Source: Myxococcales bacterium
Lineage (GTDB): Bacteria; Myxococcota_A; Bradymonadia; UBA4248
Reading direction: 5' to 3'
Assembly (NCBI GenBank): GCA_004554395.1
Contig: SFMP01000209.1
Span: 1-8,867, forward strand
Length of the DNA: 8,867 bases
A program made the translations under genes and the position numbers. Positions 1 to 4,721 of the stretch are shown here, piece by piece; position 1 is the stretch's first letter; each line of letters begins with the position of its first letter. Below the pieces are notes generated by a model. It worked only from the letters and a program-made list of their open reading frames with translations. It ran no database searches and was not told where the DNA came from.

Positions 1-20
1 ATTGCCTGCGGCAATACGGC
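1..20 (+). repeat. Left-truncated copy of the intergenic hairpin repeat
   Basis: Bases 1-15 read ATTGCC-TGC-GGCAAT, a perfect 6-bp hairpin, followed by ACGGC. The same core (ATTGCC, 3-nt loop, GGCAAT) recurs on the other strand at 2556-2572. The ATACGGC end is the shared right boundary of the repeats at 32-222. The left arm (expected GCCT) would lie outside the window, so this is probably a partial view of a complete element. Confidence 0.6.
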
Positions 21-138
21 GCCGGGGCGTCGCCTATTTCGCTACCGCTCAATACGGCGCCGGGGCGTCGCCTATTTCGCTACCGCTCAATACGGCGCCG
101 GGGCGTCGCCTATTTCGCTACCGCTCAATACGGCGCCG
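12..138 (+). repeat. Three tandem 38-bp repeats plus a partial fourth
   Basis: Three identical, directly abutting 38-bp units occupy 12-49, 50-87 and 88-125. A 13-bp start of a fourth follows at 126-138. There are no unique spacers, so this is not a CRISPR array. Each period contains GCCTAT (32-37, 70-75, 108-113) followed about 14 nt later by ATACGGC (52-58, 90-96, 128-134). These can pair as GCC/GGC plus TAT/ATA with a bulged C. The unit therefore belongs to the same hairpin family as the elements at 143-222 and 2510-2579. No credible gene spans it. Confidence 0.9.
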
Positions 139-142
139 CGAC

Positions 143-222
143 GGCTATGTGCTCACTGCGTTGCGCGCATACGCCTTTTGCGCAGCCTATGTGCTCACTG
201 CGTTGCGCGCATACGGCTGCGC
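143..222 (+). repeat. Two direct copies of an imperfect-palindrome repeat
   Basis: A 29-bp segment beginning CTATGTGCTCACTGCG occurs identically at 145-173 and 187-215. The first copy is bounded by GGCTAT (143-148) and ATACGCC (169-175). The second is bounded by GCCTAT (185-190) and ATACGGC (211-217), where the stem extends to GCGCAGCC (180-187) with GGCTGCGC (215-222). G/C in the two stems is swapped in a compensatory way, which suggests that pairing matters. A third, reverse-oriented copy with three mismatches lies at 2510-2542. The elements sit just beyond the 3' end of the minus-strand gene that stops at 232. Confidence 0.85.
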
Positions 223-231
223 CGCTTGGCA

Positions 232-2091
232 TCAATCGATCCCAAGCTGATCGCGCGTAAAGTATTCGGGTTCCGATGTGTCGTATCGCAAATCTCGTTT
301 GGGCACGAAATACACGAGCGGAGCTTCGAAAGCCTCGAGCTTGCCAAAATACTTCGTCAAACGACGCGATATCTCGACTAAGTGCGCAAAATCAACCGCA
401 TACGGCGTCTCGATAAATCCAAGGCGGAACGCCGTTTCGCGAACTTTCGCCAACGGCACGACTCCGATGATTTCGGCATCGTCGCAACTCAAAACGCCCA
501 TCGCAGCGAGTTCTCGGGCTATCCAAATGATTTCATAGGTCAAATGGAACCGACCGATGTGCTCCCAAAGACCTGTTACGACGTCGGCCATCTGCGGCTT
601 CTCCAAGAGCGATTTCACTCCCGCTTCGCCGAGTTTGGCCAGCTCATGGCGAATCACGAGGAGATAATGGAGATTGCCCAAATCTTCGGCGCGTTGCGAC
701 ATGCCACCATCTAATAACCCAATGACGATGTCGTCGACGGATTGCGTCGATCGAATTAAATTCGAATAAAATCCCATCTGTTTGAGCATTGCATACGATT
801 GCCCGCCTTTCGTCGTATTTAATCGACCACCATAGCGGAATAATTGCATCGCCAATGCCGATAGGCAAAACAGCGCATAGACTGGATCTTCGTCGAAATC
901 GGCTTTCGTAAAACCGTAATCGCTAGCCGAGAGCAAGCGTCCGCCGGGGCGCGTCCGCCACCAAGCCTGCACGGCATGCAAATTCTGCGCAACGAGCGAT
1001 TCATCGGGGCGCAACTGCGCAATGCGCACCGTCGGCGCACTCCCAAATTCCCCTTCGTCGTCTTCGATTTCTTCGTCGTCGGCTGCCGCAAGCGCACCGC
1101 GAACGAGTTCGATCGGCATATCGTCGGCTTTGGGCACGATCGGTTGCACGACGACTTCGACATGCGTCGTCGAAATGGGCGCCACGGCCTCAACTCTGCC
1201 CTGCGGCACACGTGCCACACCTACTGCCGCCTCGGCAACCGCCCCGCGGCGGCTCTCTGCGACCGCTTCGCAGCGGCTCTCTGCGACCGCTTCGCGGCGA
1301 CTCTCTGCAACAGCCTCGCGGCGGCCCTCTGCAACATCGGGCGCACTATTCGCCGGTTTTTCGGCTACGATGGCTTCGCCATCGTCGTCATCATCGCCCG
1401 ATTTGGCGTCGTCGTCATCGTCGACCGATTTGTCATCGTCGTCGTCATCCGACTCGGGCATATCGTCGTCGTCATCGTAATCGTCATCATCGTCGTCGTC
1501 ATCATCGTCATCATCGTCATCGTCGCCCTCGCCTTCTTCTTCGAGCAACTCGTCCATGTCGATGAGCTTGAGCTCGCCTTCGCTCGCCTCTTTGCCCAAA
1601 TCGCTCAATCCCCAACGTATCCCAACGACGCGAATGTGATCACTCGCATAGAGCCAATCGAGCCACGCCTTAAAATTGAGCAACGTGACGTACTTGCCCT
1701 GATAAATGTAGCTCGTCAAATAGCGATAAAGCTCGTTCGTCGAATAAAGACGCTCGGCTATCGCATCCATGATGAACTTCATCAAAATTGGGTTCTTGTC
1801 GAGTAAGTGCTTGAACAAATGACGCTGCCGGTCGACCGGATCGACGATCGTCAAAAGACCACGCAAAAAATCATCGCACTTGACGTGCTTCTCATCCTCG
1901 ATGTCGATATTGAGAAAACTCAACAACGTCTCGAATTGCTCTTTGACGTAAAAGCCGTTTTCTTTAAAAAACTTCCGCAACGCCTTGAAATCGGGCTTCG
2001 ATTTGACGACAAACGACGCCACAAGTCCGAGCTTGGGCAACAATTCCAGGGGCTTACAACCCGCCAATACGGCAAAATTGACTTCTTGCAT
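232..2091 (-). CDS. Hypothetical 619-aa protein with a central poly-Asp tract and octapeptide repeats
   Basis: I do not recognise the family. ATG at 2091-2089 is chosen because GGAAAGG (2107-2101) sits 9 nt upstream; the 65-residue in-frame extension to 2286 is low-complexity and runs through intergenic palindromes. There is no signal peptide or obvious membrane segment, so a cytoplasmic location is inferred. Residues 1-175 are mixed charged/hydrophobic and look alpha-helical. About 118-170 has a winged-helix-like pattern (helical WLDWLY, then IRVVGIRWGLSDLG). Residues 181-238 are acidic, with 15 consecutive Asp (190-204) and four more Asp runs. Residues 257-288 are about four copies of an 8-residue unit (RREAVAES-like). 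Residues 340-347 form another acidic patch. Residues 360-619 are a helical C-terminal domain with no recognised catalytic motif. The two ends look like folded domains joined by a long acidic, probably disordered linker. The gene is monocistronic here and divergent from rpsA. The coding call is firm; the function is unknown. Confidence 0.85.
   Translation of the reverse strand: MQEVNFAVLAGCKPLELLPKLGLVASFVVKSKPDFKALRKFFKENGFYVKEQFETLLSFLNIDIEDEKHVKCDDFLRGLLTIVDPVDRQRHLFKHLLDKNPILMKFIMDAIAERLYSTNELYRYLTSYIYQGKYVTLLNFKAWLDWLYASDHIRVVGIRWGLSDLGKEASEGELKLIDMDELLEEEGEGDDDDDDDDDDDDDDDYDDDDDMPESDDDDDDKSVDDDDDAKSGDDDDDGEAIVAEKPANSAPDVAEGRREAVAESRREAVAESRCEAVAESRRGAVAEAAVGVARVPQGRVEAVAPISTTHVEVVVQPIVPKADDMPIELVRGALAAADDEEIEDDEGEFGSAPTVRIAQLRPDESLVAQNLHAVQAWWRTRPGGRLLSASDYGFTKADFDEDPVYALFCLSALAMQLFRYGGRLNTTKGGQSYAMLKQMGFYSNLIRSTQSVDDIVIGLLDGGMSQRAEDLGNLHYLLVIRHELAKLGEAGVKSLLEKPQMADVVTGLWEHIGRFHLTYEIIWIARELAAMGVLSCDDAEIIGVVPLAKVRETAFRLGFIETPYAVDFAHLVEISRRLTKYFGKLEAFEAPLVYFVPKRDLRYDTSEPEYFTRDQLGID
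1245..1340 (-). repeat. Four 24-bp in-frame tandem repeats
   Basis: Units at 1245-1268, 1269-1292, 1293-1316 and 1317-1340 (plus-strand coordinates) are near-identical, each containing CTCTGC preceded by a GCGGCG-like stretch. They encode the octapeptide series RREAVAES/RREAVAES/RCEAVAES/RRGAVAE within the minus-strand gene. The 24-bp period is a multiple of three, so copy-number changes would keep the frame. The two units nearest the C-terminal side are the most alike. Confidence 0.9.
1381..1524 (-). repeat. Poly-aspartate trinucleotide tract
   Basis: On the plus strand this is a run of GTC/ATC triplets (GAC/GAT on the coding strand). It encodes residues 190-237 of the minus-strand protein: 15 Asp, Tyr, 5 Asp, a MPES linker, 6 Asp, KSV, 5 Asp, AKSG, 5 Asp. 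The mixture of GAC and GAT lowers but does not abolish slippage potential. Changes in triplet number would be in frame. Confidence 0.9.
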
Positions 2092-2100
2092 AGTGACTAG

Positions 2101-2107
2101 CCTTTCC
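2101..2107 (-). promoter_or_regulatory. Ribosome binding site of the acidic-protein gene
   Basis: Read on the minus strand this is GGAAAGG, ending 9 nt before the ATG at 2091. It is the best Shine-Dalgarno match near any in-frame start and fixes the start at 2091 rather than 2286. Confidence 0.75.
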
Positions 2108-2149
2108 GAAAAGAAAATATCTGCATGGGCAGAACGAAACGCCCCGCAT

Positions 2150-2177
2150 TTTATATGTTTCCATTCGCCTAACGCAA
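2150..2177 (-). promoter_or_regulatory. Candidate sigma70-type promoter for the acidic-protein gene
   Basis: On the minus strand, TTGCGT (2177-2172) and TATAAA (2155-2150) are separated by 16 nt. This predicts transcription starting near 2143 with a leader of about 50 nt. Support is by motif and position only. A 7-bp dyad, AACAATA-AA-TATTGTT at 2179-2194, abuts the -35 on its upstream side and could be an operator. Confidence 0.45.
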
Positions 2178-2178
2178 G

Positions 2179-2194
2179 AACAATAAATATTGTT
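2179..2194. promoter_or_regulatory. AT-rich dyad next to the -35 box, possible operator
   Basis: AACAATA and TATTGTT are perfect 7-bp inverted arms separated by AA. The dyad lies one base upstream of the predicted minus-strand -35 (2172-2177). Its size and place would suit a dimeric regulator. No regulator gene or second copy was found in the window, so a role is inferred only. Confidence 0.3.
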
Positions 2195-2221
2195 GTAAAA
2201 TGCCCCGTTTCCTCTTTTTTT

Positions 2222-2243
2222 GTGGGGGGACCAGTCCCCCCAC
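2222..2243. repeat. Perfect G/C-rich palindrome
   Basis: GTGGGGGGAC (2222-2231) and GTCCCCCCAC (2234-2243) are perfect 10-bp inverted arms around CA. A T-rich run precedes it on the plus strand and no T-run follows on either strand's 3' side, so it does not fit an intrinsic terminator. It is immediately followed by GCCCCCC and the second palindrome at 2251. Confidence 0.8.
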
Positions 2244-2250
2244 GCCCCCC

Positions 2251-2298
2251 GCAGAAGCGATTGACCCATGGCGTTGCCATGGGCACAATCGCTTCTGC
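2251..2298. repeat. 48-bp two-part palindrome
   Basis: The outer arms GCAGAAGCGATTG (2251-2263) and CAATCGCTTCTGC (2286-2298) are perfect over 13 bp. The inner arms CCCATGGC (2265-2272) and GCCATGGG (2276-2283) are perfect over 8 bp around GTT, with only a small A versus CA internal loop. This gives 21 bp of pairing. Together with 2222-2243 it may form one composite intergenic element, because CCAGT (2231-2235) can also pair with ACTGG (2299-2303). No T-tract follows, so a terminator is unlikely. Confidence 0.85.
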
Positions 2299-2379
2299 AC
2301 TGGGAGTAGGTGTTTGGGTTTAAGCGGCGTTTTTTGATGGCTATGGGCGGCACGGTTGGGAAATGGTGAAAAGACAATC

Positions 2380-2504
2380 TTTTTGCGATTCGCTGGATGC
2401 AGATGCAAGGAAGCTAGCCCGAGTACAAGGGGGCGTACAACAGTACGTTCCCGACGTACGAGCGGCGATGCTGACACAGCAGGTGCGCCAGCGAATCGCA
2501 AAAA
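2380..2504. repeat. 125-bp MITE-like element with 17-bp terminal inverted repeats
   Basis: TTTTTGCGATTCGCTGG (2380-2396) and its exact reverse complement (2488-2504) bound the element. Its centre is CGTAC-AACA-GTACG (2434-2447). The two halves between arms and centre also show scattered complementarity (for example GAGTAC near 2421 against GTACGAGC near 2455). The whole element is therefore an imperfect palindrome rather than just a pair of ends. It has no coding capacity. It could be a non-autonomous mobile repeat or a dispersed structured element; no flanking target duplication was established. Confidence 0.75.
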
Positions 2505-2509
2505 ACGGA

Positions 2510-2542
2510 GCCGTATGCGCGCAGCGGAGCGAGCACATAGGC
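2510..2542 (-). repeat. Reverse-oriented copy of the 143-222 hairpin repeat
   Basis: Read on the minus strand it runs GCCTATGTGCTCGCTCCGCT onward to ATACGGC and matches the repeats at 145-173 and 187-217 with three substitutions. GCC/GGC and TAT/ATA arms pair around one bulged base, as in the other members. It lies directly beside a second family member (2548-2579), about 2.3 kb from the cluster at the window start. Confidence 0.8.
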
Positions 2543-2547
2543 GGAGC

Positions 2548-2579
2548 CGGTGGCGTATTGCCAAAGGCAATAGCCACCG
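2548..2579. repeat. Hairpin repeat sharing its core with bases 1-20
   Basis: CGGTGGC (2548-2554) pairs with GCCACCG (2573-2579). After one bulged G, TATTGCC (2556-2562) pairs with GGCAATA (2566-2572) around AAA. The architecture (GC stem, one bulge, TAT/ATA, variable core) matches the 32-222 elements, and the TATTGCC core matches the fragment at 1-15. An A-run but no T-run follows on the plus strand, so it is not a terminator for plus-strand transcription. Confidence 0.8.
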
Positions 2580-2596
2580 AAAAAAGATAAAATAGA

Positions 2597-2625
2597 TTGA
2601 CTTTTTGTGTGAAATGCGCTAAGCG
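2597..2625 (+). promoter_or_regulatory. Candidate rpsA promoter
   Basis: TTGACT (2597-2602) is a good -35 match. A 17-nt spacer leads to TAAGCG (2620-2625), which is only a weak -10. It lies between the repeat cluster and rpsA, giving a leader of roughly 95 nt. The -35 is convincing and the -10 is not, so the exact promoter is uncertain. Confidence 0.4.
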
Positions 2626-2694
2626 CGGCGCACCCTTTTAGCATGAGCATCGAGATTTCGAGCGCTAGAGGGGTGGCCTTTGTAGCCGTGGCAA

Positions 2695-2720
2695 TTCTTT
2701 TTTCTTTTTTGTTGTTGGAG
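2695..2720 (+). promoter_or_regulatory. U-rich leader tract and Shine-Dalgarno of rpsA
   Basis: A pyrimidine tract, nearly all T (2695-2716), runs straight into GGAG (2717-2720), six nt before the ATG at 2727. Ribosomal protein S1 is known to bind U-rich RNA upstream of Shine-Dalgarno sites, and S1 synthesis is autoregulated in E. coli. A feedback site here is an inference. The SD also decides the start codon in favour of 2727 over 2643. Confidence 0.55.
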
Positions 2721-2726
2721 ACCGTT

Positions 2727-4418
2727 ATGGCCCAGGAAATGGAAAGTTTTGAGGCGCTTCTTGCCGAGTTCGAGCAAGCGCAAACATCTGTAGTACGTGA
2801 AGGTGAAATCGTCAGCGGTAAAGTTGTCGATTTCGTAGGCGACTTCGTCGTCGTCGATATTGGATATAAATCTGAGGGACAAGTGCCCAAAGATGAGTTC
2901 AAAGGCCCCGATGGGGAATTGACCGTGAAAGTTGGCGACACCGTCGATGTCTATGTCGAAGCGACGGAAAACGAAAACGGCCTTTGCGTATTGAGCAAGA
3001 AAGAAGCCGATAAACTCATGATCTGGGAAGAAATTGCCAAGATCGCCGAACGCGATGAAACGGTCGAAGGCACCATCATGAGCCGCGTCAAAGGTGGTCT
3101 CGCCGTCGATATCGGCGTGCGCGCCTTCTTGCCGGGTAGCCAAGTCGAACTCCGTCCGACGCGCAACCTCGACAAATTCATCAACCAAAAATATCGCTTC
3201 AAAATCATCAAGTTCAACAAGAAACGTGGCAACATCGTCTTGTCGCGTCGTGCGCTCTTGGAAAAAGAACGCGCCGTGCTCAAAGAGCAAACGCTTGAAC
3301 GCCTCCACGAGGGCGCGATTTTGGATGGCGTCGTCAAGAACATCACCGAATACGGTGCATTCGTCGACTTGGGCGGTATCGATGGTTTGCTCCACATCAC
3401 CGATATGAGCTGGGGTCGCGTCACGCATCCCAACGAAGTCGTCCAAATCGGCGACGAAATCAAAGTCAAAGTCCTCAAGTTCACGCCCGAAAACGAACGC
3501 GTCAGCTTGGGCTACAAACAACTCGCGCCAGATCCCTGGGTCCACGCCGCCGAACGTTATCCGACAGGCGTCCGCGCTTTGGGTCGCGTCGTCAGCCTCA
3601 TCGACTACGGTGCGTTTGTCGAACTCGAAGAAGGCATCGAAGGCCTCATCCACATCAGCGAAATGAGCTGGACGCGTCGCGTCAAACACCCCAGCCGCGT
3701 CGTCAATGTCAACGATGTCATCGACGTCGTCGTCTTGAGCCTCGATACCGAAGCCAAGAAAATTAGCCTCGGCATGAAACAAACCGAACCGAATCCGTGG
3801 GAAATCCTCGAAGAAAAATACCCCGTCGGCACGATCATCAAGGGCAAAATCCGCAATATCACCGATTTCGGTCTCTTCATCGGCGTCGAAGATGGCATCG
3901 ATGGTCTCGTCCACGTCTCCGATATCAGCTGGACGCAGAAAGTTCGCAACCCGAACGAAATCTACAAGAAAGGCGATGAAGTCGAAGCCGTCGTCCTCAA
4001 CATCGACGTCGCCAACGAACGCTTCAGCCTCGGCATCAAACAACTCACGAGCGATCCTTGGGATAAACTCCAAGAACGCTATCCGCTCGGTTCGGTTGTC
4101 GATTGCAAAATTACGAAGATCACCGAATTTGGCGCATTTGCCAGCATCGAAGAGGGCGTCGAAGGCCTCATTCACATCAGCGAATTGAGCCGCGATCACG
4201 TCGAAGATCCTTCGCTCGTCGTCAAAATCGGCGAAACGCACAAAGCCGAAGTCATCAGCGTCGATTCCGCCGAACGCAAAATCGCGCTCTCCATTAAGCA
4301 GTTCGTCCGCAACAGCGAAAACGGTCGTTTGCGTCAATATTCCGATAACGACGCCTCGTCGACCGCTCACTTGGGCGACTTGCTCCAAGACAAATTGAGC
4401 GATTTCGAGAACAAGTAA
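2727..4418 (+). CDS. rpsA: 30S ribosomal protein S1
   Basis: 563 aa, close to the usual length of about 557 for six-domain S1. S1 binds mRNA on the small subunit and helps recruit and unfold leaders at initiation. Six S1/OB repeats are visible at about residues 24-92, 109-175, 195-264, 281-352, 366-437 and 453-524. Domains 3-6 carry the canonical G-x-V...D-[YF]-G-[AL]-F-V and GLIHIS/GLLHIT signatures, and repeats end in a [IV]SLG-like strand. Domains 1-2 are divergent, as expected for the ribosome-anchoring half. The start at 2727 has GGAG 6 nt upstream. An in-frame ATG at 2643 would add a 28-residue hydrophobic leader (VAFVAVAILF) foreign to S1 and has no SD, so it is rejected. The gene is a single unit ended by a terminator at 4455-4499. 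No cmk or other usual partner is adjacent within the window. Identification is very secure. Confidence 0.97.
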   Translation: MAQEMESFEALLAEFEQAQTSVVREGEIVSGKVVDFVGDFVVVDIGYKSEGQVPKDEFKGPDGELTVKVGDTVDVYVEATENENGLCVLSKKEADKLMIWEEIAKIAERDETVEGTIMSRVKGGLAVDIGVRAFLPGSQVELRPTRNLDKFINQKYRFKIIKFNKKRGNIVLSRRALLEKERAVLKEQTLERLHEGAILDGVVKNITEYGAFVDLGGIDGLLHITDMSWGRVTHPNEVVQIGDEIKVKVLKFTPENERVSLGYKQLAPDPWVHAAERYPTGVRALGRVVSLIDYGAFVELEEGIEGLIHISEMSWTRRVKHPSRVVNVNDVIDVVVLSLDTEAKKISLGMKQTEPNPWEILEEKYPVGTIIKGKIRNITDFGLFIGVEDGIDGLVHVSDISWTQKVRNPNEIYKKGDEVEAVVLNIDVANERFSLGIKQLTSDPWDKLQERYPLGSVVDCKITKITEFGAFASIEEGVEGLIHISELSRDHVEDPSLVVKIGETHKAEVISVDSAERKIALSIKQFVRNSENGRLRQYSDNDASSTAHLGDLLQDKLSDFENK

Positions 4419-4454
4419 TCGTTTCAATGGCGGCTCTTGGGCCGCGCGATTTCT

Positions 4455-4499
4455 AGGCGATTGAGCCGTGTCGACGACGCGCACTCAGTCGCCTTTTTT
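4455..4499 (+). terminator. Rho-independent terminator of rpsA
   Basis: AGGCGA (4455-4460) pairs with TCGCCT (4489-4494), then TGAG with CTCA. An inner stem CGTGTCG-A-CGACGCG includes one G-U pair. Six T follow (4494-4499). It begins 37 nt after the rpsA stop. Strong stem and T-tract. Confidence 0.9.
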
Positions 4500-4503
4500 A
4501 TTG

Positions 4504-4541
4504 CGCATGGATTGCTTATATCGCCGTGGCGCAATCCTGCG
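4504..4541 (+). terminator. Second hairpin, possible back-up terminator
   Basis: CGCA (4504-4507) and GGATTGC (4509-4515) pair with GCAATCC (4531-4537) and TGCG (4538-4541), leaving one bulged T and a 15-nt loop. The 3' flank is ATTTTAGTTTT, only loosely T-rich. It may reinforce termination or be an unrelated structured repeat. Confidence 0.4.
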
Positions 4542-4636
4542 ATTTTAGTTTTAATGGTTATGGTCATTGTGGTGAGTCGATGGGGGCTTTGGTAGATTGG
4601 AAGTGAGCGGTCAAAGACGGTTGCTGCGCTTTTTTT

Positions 4637-4666
4637 TTGCCACTTTTAGCGAGTTTGTTCTATAAC
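4637..4666 (+). promoter_or_regulatory. Candidate promoter of the M49-lipoprotein-mnmG operon
   Basis: TTGCCA (4637-4642) and TATAAC (4661-4666) are separated by 18 nt. The predicted start near 4673 gives a leader of about 50 nt to the ATG at 4722. It is the only good promoter-like pair between the rpsA terminator and the operon. Bases 4542-4636 show no gene or clear element. The predicted transcription start overlaps the alternative TTG codon at 4674, which argues against that start. Confidence 0.5.
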
Positions 4667-4721
4667 TCGGTGCTTGGCAAGGGTGGCTCGAATGCGCCAC
4701 AAAGTGAGAAGGGAGAACGCC

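Noticed and set aside
12..222. CRISPR array
   Set aside because: Repeats abut directly with no unique spacers, and two different units are present.
2..250. 82-codon plus-strand gene over the repeats
   Set aside because: The frame consists almost wholly of translated 38-bp and 29-bp repeats, has no SD, and runs into the end of the minus-strand gene.
976..1806. 276-codon plus-strand frame opposite the acidic gene, with a Val/Ile-rich apparent membrane stretch
   Set aside because: The hydrophobic run is just the complement of the poly-Asp GAC/GAT codons (GTC/ATC). There is no SD, and it lies within a better-supported gene.
2092..2286. 65-residue N-terminal extension of the acidic protein
   Set aside because: It would cover the predicted promoter and part of the palindromes, lacks an SD at 2286, and a good SD precedes 2091.
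2222..2298. Intrinsic terminators in the divergent region
   Set aside because: Stems are strong but no T-tract follows on either strand, and no gene ends there.
2356..2595. Small plus-strand ORFs of 75-79 codons between the divergent genes
   Set aside because: They lie over the 125-bp inverted repeat and the hairpin repeats, and have no family resemblance or convincing SD.
2643..2726. 28-residue N-terminal extension of S1 resembling a signal peptide
   Set aside because: Ribosomal S1 has no signal peptide; there is no SD at 2643 and a good SD at 2717-2720. The hydrophobic residues come from the U-rich leader.
2619..4484. 621-codon open frame antisense to rpsA
   Set aside because: It mirrors rpsA exactly, is an artefact of GNC/NNC codon preference leaving few antisense stops, and its protein is low-complexity (D/F/A-rich) with no start signals.
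4608..4639. Hairpin plus long T-run before the M49 gene as a terminator
   Set aside because: Only AGCG/CGCT pairing with a long loop can be drawn; the T-run more likely belongs to the promoter -35 region.
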